From contig NC_087084.1 in NCBI RefSeq assembly GCF_026151205.1, positions 6,931,394-6,995,393 of the forward strand: DNA of 64,000 bases, written 5' to 3'. Position 1 is the stretch's first letter; each line of letters opens with the position of its first letter. This document shows, piece by piece, positions 34,047-43,692 of the stretch. Below the pieces are notes generated by a model. The model saw only the letters and a list, made by a program, of their open reading frames with translations. It made no database searches and was not told the origin of the DNA. The position numbers and the translations under genes were made by a program. The DNA is from Bolinopsis microptera (lineage: Eukaryota > Ctenophora > Tentaculata > Lobata > Bolinopsidae).

Positions 34047-34267
34047 ACACACGTGGTAAACACGTGGTAAACACGTGGTAAACACGTGGTAAACACGTGG
34101 TAAACACGTGGTAAACACGTGGTATACACGTGGTATACACGTGGTAAACACGTGGTATACACGTGGTAAACACGTGGTATACACGTGGTAAACACGTGGT
34201 ATACACGTGGTATACAAGTGGTAAACACGTGGTATACACGTGGTAAACACGTGGTATACACGTGGTG
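34047..34267 (+). repeat. 11-bp minisatellite with CACGTG in every unit, array 1
   Basis: About 20 units of ACACGTGGTAA or ACACGTGGTAT. Each contains the E-box/G-box CACGTG (one unit has CAAGTG). The 11-bp period puts successive sites close to one DNA turn apart. Confidence 0.95.
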
Positions 34268-34445
34268 TCTGGTGAATATTTATAATTGCTGGTGGAATGT
34301 GTAACACATTGAGTTCCTTACTTTGAGTGTCACAGCTTGTTTTATTGGAGGTAGCTCTTATCTTAGTAAACAGTGTAAGACACACGTTACACGATGAACG
34401 CTTTAAAGTCAAAACTAATGTAATGTTTATAGATTATCAGATTGC

Positions 34446-34578
34446 CTCCGCAAGCATTGCTGAATTGACCATGCACTGCAGTACTGGCACGTAAACCAAG
34501 TTTCTAAATAAACGGGACATTTTATTTGTTGAATTATTATACCCCTCCCCACGGACCTCAGCAATACTTGCGGAGGTT
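34446..34578. mobile_element. Small inverted-repeat element (~133 bp), copy in duplication unit 1
   Basis: CCTCCGCAAGCATTGCTGA at the left and TCAGCAATACTTGCGGAGG at the right form 19-bp terminal inverted repeats with one mismatch. No long target duplication is clear. The same element recurs at 38094-38226 in unit 2. Confidence 0.6.
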
Positions 34579-35229
34579 AACAATGTGATACACTCTGATA
34601 TCCACACCACTAGAAGTTGATATCCAACTTTCTGCTTGATTTGTTTGTGGAACTTTCACAAGTGGTAACTTGACTGGAAGCTGGTCCCGGACAAGAACTG
34701 CACAATGTAGCTACAGTGCAGCTGTGGTACGATCTCGAGTTGCTATACGTTACCTCATTGTAGCACTACTCTGCGTTTTGCTTATCCTTTGTAAGTGTAT
34801 ACCGTTATAAGGAGGGTGTTTTCATTGTCCTGAGAACTTCACTACCGTTTATATTCGAGTGCAGACACCAGCTGAATATAACACTGCAGACATGGTTCAA
34901 TTAAATCACCACATCGTTAGCCTACACAGTCTGGAGAATTGTTCTAGAATAAACACATATCCTCGTGCGGTTACTGAAAAGTTTTATTTTTTAAACATTC
35001 TTTAAATTTCGTTAGTCTTAGTAGACAGTGTTCCCACAGCCAGAGATTCCTTGCAGATCAATTTTACTCCCTGTATACTTATAGAGAGCACTCATTATGC
35101 AGTACACACAGACATAACACAGCTCATGCGTTTAACTGGTTACATTTCGTCTCAAATATTTATCGTTGGTTTTAAGTTTAGGGTAGAATCCACGCGTTTG
35201 CGTGCTGGCCATTCACGAAGCTGCACCAG

Positions 35230-35944
35230 AGTAGATATAATATAAGTAAACTACTCGTCACTTAATTGAATCAGTAACGGTCCCCGTTGTGCAGGTGCTG
35301 TGGGTACATTGAGTACGGTCAGTGCTAAATTTTGTACAGAACCCCAGGTTTATGGGGTAACCGATCATTTATTTTGTTTAAAGAATTGTGTGTTTTAAGA
35401 ATTGTTCAGAGTTTGATTAGTGCGTTATCAAAGAAAAGATATCCACTGTCTAGCTCGAAAACTGAGAGTTAAATTATACACGGTTCAAATTTACTTGTGA
35501 GACATTAAAACGATGAAATAACTTTCATGAAATATTTTGATTCAGTAACAGAATATTGAACATCAATATCGGACTTAAAACTTGATAATTTACTACGTTA
35601 TAATTTAGTTCAAGAATCACCCTCTTCCGTTCCGAGAACTTGGGTACAATTTAGTTCTCTGCTTACATACAAATTTTCATTAAAGGATTGTACAAGTTGT
35701 TTGAATATACTAAACCCCTTTGTTTTAGATTCAAGTAAAATTCCTGCTGCAAACGTTAGAAGGAAAAAATACCAGTAATTTACATCTTCTTCTAAATTGT
35801 AAACAGGTGTGGCAGGAGATTCGATGTCCAAAACGTTGATGATTGGAGAAACAAAAGTAAAGTGTTCAAATTTAGTATGTTGAACATCTCCATTAGATTT
35901 TTGTAGCAACATATCCAGTTCATCTACCTTGAATCCTTCCCATG
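35230..35944 (+). mobile_element. Truncated left end of the Polinton (duplicate)
   Basis: Starts at the Polinton terminus AGTAGATATAATATAAG, preceded by the target site CACCAG (35224-35229). It runs 715 bp through the terminal repeat into a truncated copy of the membrane-protein gene (100 codons left, minus strand 35912-35610). It is identical to 38878-39592 as far as I compared. It lacks a right end and cannot move alone. Confidence 0.9.
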
Positions 35945-37672
35945 GATCAATTTATTGATTGCATAACTATTATATATCTATATAATATATATCTATGATT
36001 AGAATTAATGATCATTAATTACAGTTTCACTTGCAGTAGCTGTTGTGCGTATTCACTAACTCACGTTTTACAGTTCAGTTGCTTAGATTGCATTGAAATT
36101 TGAACTTCATTTCTTTCAAACGTAGAACGTTAGAACTTTTTAAATGATATGGAAACACCTTATTCTTGAATCTTGTGTTATTTCCTGTAGTACCTATATT
36201 ATATTCAAGACCTCCTTCGTTGCGTATATGTTCCGAGGAATGAGATAAATTGATCGGGTGAACAGGTGAAAATCAAGAGGAAAAAAAACTTGTTTTTAAT
36301 CTTATTTGTGACTGGATAGTAATATTCTGTGGAATTTGTGAAATCAACTGAAGGAATATCTGTATTCAGTAGACTAAAGAATGTTTCATGAGATCTTTGA
36401 TCAGACAAGCGCTAAAATCGTGATCTAACAGGTATAATCGCGGTCCCATCGTTATTTATAACCACATAAGTGAAAAACATTTTTAATGCAGGTGACTGCT
36501 TGGTCAATTTGGTCATTGTTAATTCCTGCAAACAGCCGCGGAAGAGCACGGCTGAGTTAAATTAATTTTCCCAGTCCTGGATATACTGGAGACCAATCTC
36601 CCCTGATAATTAAATGACTACTCACACTGTCACCCAAATGAATAATATTAAAAATGCGATAATTAAACTAATTACAACACTACAAAATCTATTACATTTA
36701 TTGAAAATTATGTAATGTAACGTGATGGAAATATCTTAAACGGGTCATATCCTGTCCAAACCCAGGATCTTAGTTGTAGTGAACGGTGGATTTTGACGTA
36801 TCGAACGTACGTTCCAGTCATTTTGTAGTGAACGTTATTGAACGTTAGTGAACGGCAGTGATCATCAAAAACAAAAATTCATGAAAGTAAAATTTTTGAA
36901 ATCTTAATTTTCTCAACTGATAATTAACTTTCCTAGACTGATACAAAATGAAGCAATCCTATTTCTGTGCACATATTTCTGACTTTGTCGCCATGAGCCC
37001 ATGATCACACACAGTATTTATGCTACTGAACACTACTAGTAATTTGTCCATAACGTTCAGAACGTGAGATGAGTTTTAGTGAACGCATGTACAAACAATT
37101 TTTAGTGAACGTTCCGTAAGTGCACTACAACTAAGCCCAGGATACATAACATGAAGAATTCGTTGTAACTTTGTATGAAAATGATTAATAGATATCCTGC
37201 AAACAGGCAGATCATCTGCAGCTTTCAGGCTCTGCAGAAGTTTCTGGTAATCGGTTTAATGGATGGTCATTGATATTAATTGGTCATTGTTATTTGCTAA
37301 ATCGGTATTTCTCGTAATCAGGGAGATCACGCATCGGGTGCAAAGAATTTAAAGAATTTAAAACATTGGATATTCCTTGTCATTCCAGTGATGATCTATG
37401 ACTAAGTTTACATTACCTCTATATGAAATTTACTGCAATAGCAGTCTTTAAAAATTTATTTTGATTTGTTTGAAATGGGCTCAGTACAGGAATGCACTAT
37501 TTTTGCACTGGTTACCATGACCAGTGACTGGTATGCAATCACAATCTGTTACCTACATGTGCATTGTGCACCATGGTAGTGAATAATTTTAGTGCTCCTT
37601 AGTAGTGAATATGTTGCCCCATCTCATAAGTGTAGCAGCAGTTTACATTACCTTGAGTTTAACATAAACAGT

Positions 37673-37915
37673 ACACACGTGGTAAACACGTGGTAAACAC
37701 GTGGTAAACACGTGGTAAACACGTGGTAAACACGTGGTAAACACGTGGTAAACACGTGGTAAACACGTGGTATACACGTGGTATACACGTGGTAAACACG
37801 TGGTATACACGTGGTAAACACGTGGTATACACGTGGTAAACACGTGGTATACACGTGGTATACAAGTGGTAAACACGTGGTATACACGTGGTAAACACGT
37901 GGTATACACGTGGTG
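37673..37915 (+). repeat. 11-bp CACGTG minisatellite, array 2
   Basis: Copy of the array at 34047-34267 inside duplication unit 2, longer by two 11-bp units (22 bp), which are ACACGTGGTAA units in the homogeneous left part. Confidence 0.95.
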
Positions 37916-38093
37916 TCTGGTGAATATTTATAATTGCTGGTGGAATGTGTAACACATTGAGTTCCTTACTTTGAGTGTCACAGCTTGTTTTATTGGAGGT
38001 AGCTCTTATCTTAGTAAACAGTGTAAGACACACGTTACACGATGAACGCTTTAAAGTCAAAACTAATGTAATGTTTATAGATTATCAGATTGC

Positions 38094-38226
38094 CTCCGCA
38101 AGCATTGCTGAATTGACCATGCACTGCAGTACTGGCACGTAAACCAAGTTTCTAAATAAACGGGACATTTTATTTGTTGAATTATTATACCCCTCCCCAC
38201 GGACCTCAGCAATACTTGCGGAGGTT
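38094..38226. mobile_element. Small inverted-repeat element (~133 bp), copy in duplication unit 2
   Basis: Identical to 34446-34578, carried along by the tandem duplication. Confidence 0.6.
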
Positions 38227-38877
38227 AACAATGTGATACACTCTGATATCCACACCACTAGAAGTTGATATCCAACTTTCTGCTTGATTTGTTTGTGGAA
38301 CTTTCACAAGTGGTAACTTGACTGGAAGCTGGTCCCGGACAAGAACTGCACAATGTAGCTACAGTGCAGCTGTGGTACGATCTCGAGTTGCTATACGTTA
38401 CCTCATTGTAGCACTACTCTGCGTTTTGCTTATCCTTTGTAAGTGTATACCGTTATAAGGAGGGTGTTTTCATTGTCCTGAGAACTTCACTACCGTTTAT
38501 ATTCGAGTGCAGACACCAGCTGAATATAACACTGCAGACATGGTTCAATTAAATCACCACATCGTTAGCCTACACAGTCTGGAGAATTGTTCTAGAATAA
38601 ACACATATCCTCGTGCGGTTACTGAAAAGTTTTATTTTTTAAACATTCTTTAAATTTCGTTAGTCTTAGTAGACAGTGTTCCCACAGCCAGAGATTCCTT
38701 GCAGATCAATTTTACTCCCTGTATACTTATAGAGAGCACTCATTATGCAGTACACACAGACATAACACAGCTCATGCGTTTAACTGGTTACATTTCGTCT
38801 CAAATATTTATCGTTGGTTTTAAGTTTAGGGTAGAATCCACGCGTTTGCGTGCTGGCCATTCACGAAGCTGCACCAG

Positions 38878-39008
38878 AGTAGATATAATATAAGTAAACT
38901 ACTCGTCACTTAATTGAATCAGTAACGGTCCCCGTTGTGCAGGTGCTGTGGGTACATTGAGTACGGTCAGTGCTAAATTTTGTACAGAACCCCAGGTTTA
39001 TGGGGTAA
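38878..39008 (+). repeat. Polinton left terminal inverted repeat
   Basis: Matches the reverse complement of 50147-50277 with a single mismatch (at 39002). Beyond it a weaker match continues (TTTAAGAATTGTTCAGAG against TTTAAGAATTGTGCAGAG), because the right end contains an extra internal repeat. Confidence 0.95.
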
Positions 39009-39257
39009 CCGATCATTTATTTTGTTTAAAGAATTGTGTGTTTTAAGAATTGTTCAGAGTTTGATTAGTGCGTTATCAAAGAAAAGATATCCACTGTCTA
39101 GCTCGAAAACTGAGAGTTAAATTATACACGGTTCAAATTTACTTGTGAGACATTAAAACGATGAAATAACTTTCATGAAATATTTTGATTCAGTAACAGA
39201 ATATTGAACATCAATATCGGACTTAAAACTTGATAATTTACTACGTTATAATTTAGT

Positions 39258-39815
39258 TCAAGAATCACCCTCTTCCGTTCCGAGAACTTGGGTACAATTT
39301 AGTTCTCTGCTTACATACAAATTTTCATTAAAGGATTGTACAAGTTGTTTGAATATACTAAACCCCTTTGTTTTAGATTCAAGTAAAATTCCTGCTGCAA
39401 ACGTTAGAAGGAAAAAATACCAGTAATTTACATCTTCTTCTAAATTGTAAACAGGTGTGGCAGGAGATTCGATGTCCAAAACGTTGATGATTGGAGAAAC
39501 AAAAGTAAAGTGTTCAAATTTAGTATGTTGAACATCTCCATTAGATTTTTGTAGCAACATATCCAGTTCATCTACCTTGAATCCTTCCCATGAAAATATA
39601 AAAGTTTCCCTTTTTATAGTTGCGTTAAGGAATGAGAACATCTTGCCATGGTTGTGATTCAAATGTAAAAACAGGGTTTTGTTTTCACGGTAAAGGTGTG
39701 CTGTTTGGTCATTTCCCTCAAAGAAAAAGTAGTCCTGTGTGTTGTTTGAATTTACTGGAAATTCAATGACAAAGGACAGTGCAGAAACAACACTAAATAA
39801 AAAATTGAAATTCAT
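39258..39815 (-). CDS. Polinton-encoded type I membrane protein, unknown
   Basis: 185 codons. An N-terminal signal peptide (hydrophobic residues 4-18) is followed by an ectodomain of about 130 residues with NKT and NAT glycosylation sites. One membrane segment (YWYFFLLTFAAGILL, about residues 130-145) and a short tail ending in acidic residues complete it. It lies next to the left terminus and is transcribed toward it. No family recognised; some Polintons and their virus relatives carry membrane proteins of unknown role, so either a virion membrane function or a host-membrane role is possible. The truncated duplicate is at 35610-35912. Confidence 0.6.
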   Translation of the reverse strand: MNFNFLFSVVSALSFVIEFPVNSNNTQDYFFFEGNDQTAHLYRENKTLFLHLNHNHGKMFSFLNATIKRETFIFSWEGFKVDELDMLLQKSNGDVQHTKFEHFTFVSPIINVLDIESPATPVYNLEEDVNYWYFFLLTFAAGILLESKTKGFSIFKQLVQSFNENLYVSRELNCTQVLGTEEGDS

Positions 39816-39865
39816 TTTTGGGAGAGTGGGAGTGCTAAGATTTCATTGCTTTTATACCTTTGGTT

Positions 39866-41083
39866 TTATGGTACGATGCCATATCGATTATACGAATCTC
39901 GAGCAAGTTTAATTGAATCCTTGATTATAGTAAACAGGTTGACAATTTCAGAGTGTTTCTCTTTAAGAATTCTCTTGGCTGAAGCACCTGAGGCAGACTG
40001 TATTTTCTCTACCACTCTTCTTTGGTCATCGGTAACCTGCTCACGCTGAGGTTGACATATTGGCAACACACCATAAGACAAACTAAGGAACAGATTCTGC
40101 AGGGTAGGAAGATGATTCTGCACCACGATATCCAACTGATGGTTTTTGATGAGTTTTTGAATTTCAAAAATCTCCTCCATAGTTGTACAATTAAATATTG
40201 CCTTTGATAAACTACTCAGATCTTCATCATCTTTCTGCATAGCTTTTATTTGATCATTTAATGTGCGAAGTTTTCTTTCACAATCTTCTTCATTTTCATC
40301 CAATTGTTTTGTATGATCATTTGCCATATTCTGTATGAGCTCATTGTGAGCTGCCCTCAGAGCTTGTATCTTATCACTGCACTCGCCCTTCATCAACTCC
40401 TCAAGATCAGACATTTGACGTCGATGAAAGTTTTTGATTTTCTCAATTTCGTTATAACAGTCTTTTCGATATTCCCTTTTTGTACGCTCAAGGTTGCTTT
40501 TATGAGAAACCTGCATTCTATCAATCTTTTTCAAAAACTTAGATTTCTGTTTTTTGTGGGCTTCGAGACAGTCCAGATATTTTTTCTTATAATCAACACT
40601 AGGTTTAATTCTAGCCTGATCTCTATCGTCATATTCATCAATAACTGTTAAACCTCCATCAGATTGCCCATCATCATCATAGCTATCAACAACGCTAAGC
40701 TGATCATCGCTTTCATCATCTGCTTTGTATTCATCAACTATTTTTAACCCGTCATCATTTTGTGGATTAATTTTTGGAGACTTTGGAGGTTCAGAATCTG
40801 TTGCCTTCTCCCCAAGATCCTTATACCTATCAACAATTTCTAGTCCGTCATCTGACTGTGAATCATAATTCGGATATTTGCGGGGATCAGAATCTCTTGG
40901 TTTTTCTCCTGGATCTTTATACTGATCGATGTCTACTAACCCATCATCATATTGTGGATCTTTTGCCGGTGATTTTTTCTTATCACTTCCAGGTCTGTTG
41001 TAATTCCTAGATCTTTTTGGAGGCAATCTCACTGCATTTGGATCATCGGGAAGGTAAACCCTCTTTTTTGGATTGCTATTCAT
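39866..41083 (-). CDS. Polinton-encoded coiled-coil protein with repeated acidic DDGL-x-IVD motifs
   Basis: 405 codons; start ATG at 41083, 176 bp from the divergent integrase start. The N terminus is basic (KKR, PPKRSR, possible nuclear localisation signal). Residues ~45-155 contain five spaced motifs of the type [SND]-D-[DG]-[GQ]-L-x-[VI]-[VID]-D, each about 25-35 residues apart in an Asp/Glu-rich, low-complexity context. From ~165 to ~285 it is a charged helical coiled coil (Lys/Glu/Gln-rich with heptad Leu/Ile). The C-terminal ~110 residues look globular and helical. I do not recognise a homologue. The hydrophobic-acidic motifs resemble SUMO-interacting motifs, which is inference only. 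Confidence 0.65.
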   Translation of the reverse strand: MNSNPKKRVYLPDDPNAVRLPPKRSRNYNRPGSDKKKSPAKDPQYDDGLVDIDQYKDPGEKPRDSDPRKYPNYDSQSDDGLEIVDRYKDLGEKATDSEPPKSPKINPQNDDGLKIVDEYKADDESDDQLSVVDSYDDDGQSDGGLTVIDEYDDRDQARIKPSVDYKKKYLDCLEAHKKQKSKFLKKIDRMQVSHKSNLERTKREYRKDCYNEIEKIKNFHRRQMSDLEELMKGECSDKIQALRAAHNELIQNMANDHTKQLDENEEDCERKLRTLNDQIKAMQKDDEDLSSLSKAIFNCTTMEEIFEIQKLIKNHQLDIVVQNHLPTLQNLFLSLSYGVLPICQPQREQVTDDQRRVVEKIQSASGASAKRILKEKHSEIVNLFTIIKDSIKLARDSYNRYGIVP

Positions 41084-41259
41084 ATCTTTATGATTGTGAC
41101 TTACTAGTACTAAACTAGATTTATTGTGCTCTCTATACTTATGTTTGTATAAGGAGGCATTTGTCGGAAAAGATTTTTGCAGTGTTCACATAAAAGAGCC
41201 ATGTCTAAGATATGTTTTTAGGAGCTCTATTTATACTCATCTAACAATGCTAAACTGAA
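41084..41259. promoter_or_regulatory. Divergent promoter region between coiled-coil gene and integrase gene
   Basis: The 176-bp gap between two start codons pointing away from each other must hold promoters for both sides. Toward the integrase a CTCTATTTATACTC element stands at about 41225-41238, 22-35 bp before the ATG, a plausible TATA box. Nothing else distinct is seen. Confidence 0.45.
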
Positions 41260-42324
41260 ATGGATTTGAAGCAGCTGTATGAAAATCCTAAATTTTCAGC
41301 ATCTTTTGCTGGACAAGAACGATTTTTTCGTGCATTGCAACAAGATAACCAACGCGTGAGCAGGAGAGCAGTAAACACAAAACTAAAGTCTATAGATAGT
41401 TATACCTTACACAAGCCAACCAGGAAGCCAACACTGTACAGAAGAGTTTATACCAAAAGGATAAAATATCTTTATCAAGCGGATCTTGTAGACCTTTCAA
41501 GTCTCCAACATGACAATGATGGATTCAAGTGGATAATAGTCATCATAGACACTTTTAGCAAGAAAGCATGGGGTTTCAAGATGAAAAACAAGAGTGCAAA
41601 CTCGATAGTTGGAGTTATGAAACCATTTTTTCGCCTACATACCCCTGAAAAGATTCAATTCGATCAAGGTTCTGAGTTTTACAATGCTGCATTTCTCAAA
41701 CTGCTAAAGAAGTATAAAATTAAGCACTACAGTGTCTATAGTGAACAAAAAGCTGCAATCATTGAGCGATTTTGCAGAACTCTAAAAACTCGAATGTTTA
41801 GATATTTCACTGCTCGAGGGTCTCACAGGTGGATTGATATTTTACAGGATCTTATCGATGGTTATAATAAAACCAAACATAGCTCCACATTATTCGCTCC
41901 AAACAATGTAAGTCTAGCTAATGAGAGGGAAGTTAGACAGAATCTTTTTCCCAGAGTTGTAAAGGAGAAAAAGCACACCAAAGCATTATTAAAAGTGGGT
42001 GACTCTGTTAGAATAACTAGAAAGAAGGGTATCTTTCAAAAAGGTTATGAAATGACATTTTCATATGAAATCTTTGAAGTAAGTGAAGTGAAAACTACAT
42101 ATCCTGTTACATATGGATTGAAGGACTATAAAGGCGAGGAAATTAAGGGTTCATTTTACAACAGTGAAATTCAATTGGTTGACAAATCTGATGGTATATG
42201 GCCAATAGAGAGGATTGTTAGCACTCGTAAAAGAAGCGGACAGACTGAATACCTTGTGAAATTTCTAGGATATCCTAGTGAAGCAAACAGTTGGATAGCC
42301 CAGCAAGATCTGTTCAACACATAA
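41260..42324 (+). CDS. INT: Polinton integrase (retroviral-type) with C-terminal chromodomain
   Basis: 354 codons. The RNase H-like DDE core is clear: first Asp in QADLVDL (residues 75-78), second Asp in FDQGSEF (D135), Glu in AAIIERFCRTLK (E169). HKPTRKPTLYRRV precedes the core as the N-terminal DNA-binding part. A GYNKTKHSST block follows the core, as in retroviral and Polinton integrases. The last ~45 residues (VSTRKRSGQTEYLVKFLGYP, then SWI and QDL) form a chromodomain, which may direct insertion to marked chromatin. It catalyses joining of the element ends to target DNA, fitting the 6-bp duplication. It opens the rightward gene block, only 3 bp before the ATPase start. Confidence 0.95.
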   Translation: MDLKQLYENPKFSASFAGQERFFRALQQDNQRVSRRAVNTKLKSIDSYTLHKPTRKPTLYRRVYTKRIKYLYQADLVDLSSLQHDNDGFKWIIVIIDTFSKKAWGFKMKNKSANSIVGVMKPFFRLHTPEKIQFDQGSEFYNAAFLKLLKKYKIKHYSVYSEQKAAIIERFCRTLKTRMFRYFTARGSHRWIDILQDLIDGYNKTKHSSTLFAPNNVSLANEREVRQNLFPRVVKEKKHTKALLKVGDSVRITRKKGIFQKGYEMTFSYEIFEVSEVKTTYPVTYGLKDYKGEEIKGSFYNSEIQLVDKSDGIWPIERIVSTRKRSGQTEYLVKFLGYPSEANSWIAQQDLFNT

Positions 42325-42327
42325 ATC

Positions 42328-42945
42328 ATGCCTGTGAAATTCCTTGCTTCTCACAACTGCATCATTTTCGGACCCTCTCGGGCAGGAAAAACCCAGTTCA
42401 TGCTAGAGGTAATAAGACAAAAGCTAGTACATCCGATGCCTAAAAACATATATTACATGTATAGCATTGAACAAGACTTTATGAAAACATGGAATGAAAC
42501 TGAAGAACAAGCAATTACTTTTATTCAAGGTCTTGATTTTGATAAAATGAACACTTCAGAGCCCAGTCTCCTTGTGGTGGATGACTTGATCTTAAGCGGA
42601 GATAACAAGGAGATGGCGAACTGCTTCATCCTCGGTTCTCATCACCGATCAATCTCCACTTTCTACATAACACAGAACTTATTTCCAAACTGTCCGATGT
42701 TCAGGATGATGAGCTCAAATGCACATTATTTTGTGCTTTTCAATAGTCAGCGTCATTTCAGACAAGTGAACACGTTGGCAAGGCAGATTTTCTGTGGAAA
42801 GGATTTAAAGAGGATAACCAATGCCTATTTAAGGAGTTCAAAGCAACCCAGAGGATTTATTGTTTTGAGTTTTGCCCCTGAACTTCCCGAAGAATTAACA
42901 GTGCTAGCAGACTGGTGGCAATGGTTTCCAAGCGTTTATCTGTGA
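42328..42945 (+). CDS. ATP: Polinton genome-packaging ATPase (FtsK/HerA type)
   Basis: 205 codons. Walker A GPSRAGKT lies at residues 15-22, Walker B LLVVDDLI at 81-88, and a conserved TQNLF-type stretch follows at ~115, as in A32-like packaging ATPases of Polintons and related viruses. The family pumps DNA into preformed capsids, so its retention implies that virions can be or were recently formed. It starts 3 bp after the integrase stop, and its 3' end overlaps the next gene by 25 bp. Confidence 0.93.
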   Translation: MPVKFLASHNCIIFGPSRAGKTQFMLEVIRQKLVHPMPKNIYYMYSIEQDFMKTWNETEEQAITFIQGLDFDKMNTSEPSLLVVDDLILSGDNKEMANCFILGSHHRSISTFYITQNLFPNCPMFRMMSSNAHYFVLFNSQRHFRQVNTLARQIFCGKDLKRITNAYLRSSKQPRGFIVLSFAPELPEELTVLADWWQWFPSVYL

Positions 42946-43277
42946 AACAAGCCAATTCATTGAGACAACACCGCTACATTTTAGAAAAACTATCATCTAG
43001 TAGCAAAAAAGACAGACTCAAGGTTTTACAGAATGCTCCATCTGAATTATTTAAAGTTCTCAATATGATATTCAAACTTCTAGCTGATGAAAAGTTACAC
43101 CTTTCAAGTCACCAAGACAGAAAAATTGGGAAGCATAGAAGACTTATTCGATCCACGAGTGGTCTTAAGGGTGCGCATATAAAAAGGAAATTTTCTGGAC
43201 AAAGTGGCGGTACACTATCATCTATTCTGTCTACAGTTTTACCGGTAATTGCTGGACTAGTTCAATCGATTCTTTAA
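42921..43277 (+). CDS. Small basic Polinton protein, helical N-terminus and Gly/hydrophobic C-terminus
   Basis: 118 codons from the first ATG (overlaps the ATPase end in another frame). The N-terminal ~80 residues are helical and basic (SVKQANSLRQHRYILEKL; a run of Lys/Arg/His around 70-95). The end is GGTLSSILSTVLPVIAGL, amphipathic-hydrophobic. Proteins with this two-part layout are common next to the ATPase in animal Polintons. A role as a virion core or membrane-active minor protein is likely but not shown. Confidence 0.7.
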   Translation: MVSKRLSVKQANSLRQHRYILEKLSSSSKKDRLKVLQNAPSELFKVLNMIFKLLADEKLHLSSHQDRKIGKHRRLIRSTSGLKGAHIKRKFSGQSGGTLSSILSTVLPVIAGLVQSIL

Positions 43278-43634
43278 ATGTCAAGATTTATCTTGGCTCC
43301 TAGAGACGGTGTGTCAAACAATGGTGAAGATGTGTTTTTGCTCCTTCCAACAGAAGGACTCAGTGAGTCAAATAAAAGTATTGAACTACCATCGGGTCTT
43401 GTTCCACGATTAGACAATGTGCATAATGCAGAGTCAAAGAAGATTTTGGACAAACTTATGATGAAAATTGCAAAAGCCAACATTGCACGGAACAAGAATG
43501 GGTTGGTGACGGTGGGAAGTAGAGTAATGGACGCTAAATTTGACGATTTTGTTTTAGATTGTTGCAATGGTGAGTTTTCCAAATGTTATGAAGAAATGTA
43601 TTGTTTACTTCGTAAAAATGGTATTACATTTTAA
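43278..43634 (+). CDS. Hypothetical Polinton protein
   Basis: 118 codons; the ATG directly follows the stop of the upstream gene (TAA-ATG). Mixed alpha/beta composition, no signal peptide or membrane segment, with Cys residues in the last third (LDCCNGEFSKCYEEMYC). No family recognised. Position between a small basic protein and the penton-like gene suggests a virion-related or regulatory role. Confidence 0.6.
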   Translation: MSRFILAPRDGVSNNGEDVFLLLPTEGLSESNKSIELPSGLVPRLDNVHNAESKKILDKLMMKIAKANIARNKNGLVTVGSRVMDAKFDDFVLDCCNGEFSKCYEEMYCLLRKNGITF

Positions 43635-43692
43635 ACACCGAGTATCAATTGTCTATAAAAGCAAAAAGATTTATCTGCATCCAACGAATAAG

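Larger units (their letters stand above)
32325..39592 (+). repeat. ~3.63-kb tandem duplication including the left end of the Polinton
   Basis: Copy 1 is 32325-35944 and copy 2 is 35951-39592, joined by GATCAA. The offset is 3,626 bp before the 11-bp minisatellite and 3,648 bp after it: two extra repeat units in copy 2 are the only difference I found. Copy 1 therefore ends inside the first Polinton gene and carries the insertion site, target duplication and left terminal repeat a second time. The duplication happened after the Polinton inserted, or the assembly has placed two alleles in series. Confidence 0.92.

Noticed and set aside
34017-38060. Open frames rich in Thr-Cys-Val-Tyr-His repeats on the minus strand
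   Set aside because: They are translations of the 11-bp CACGTG minisatellite, open in all three frames.
43567-43692. Longer start for the penton-like gene
   Set aside because: It would overlap the preceding gene by 68 bp and add 42 residues of atypical composition; the ATG at 43693 fits the family's length.
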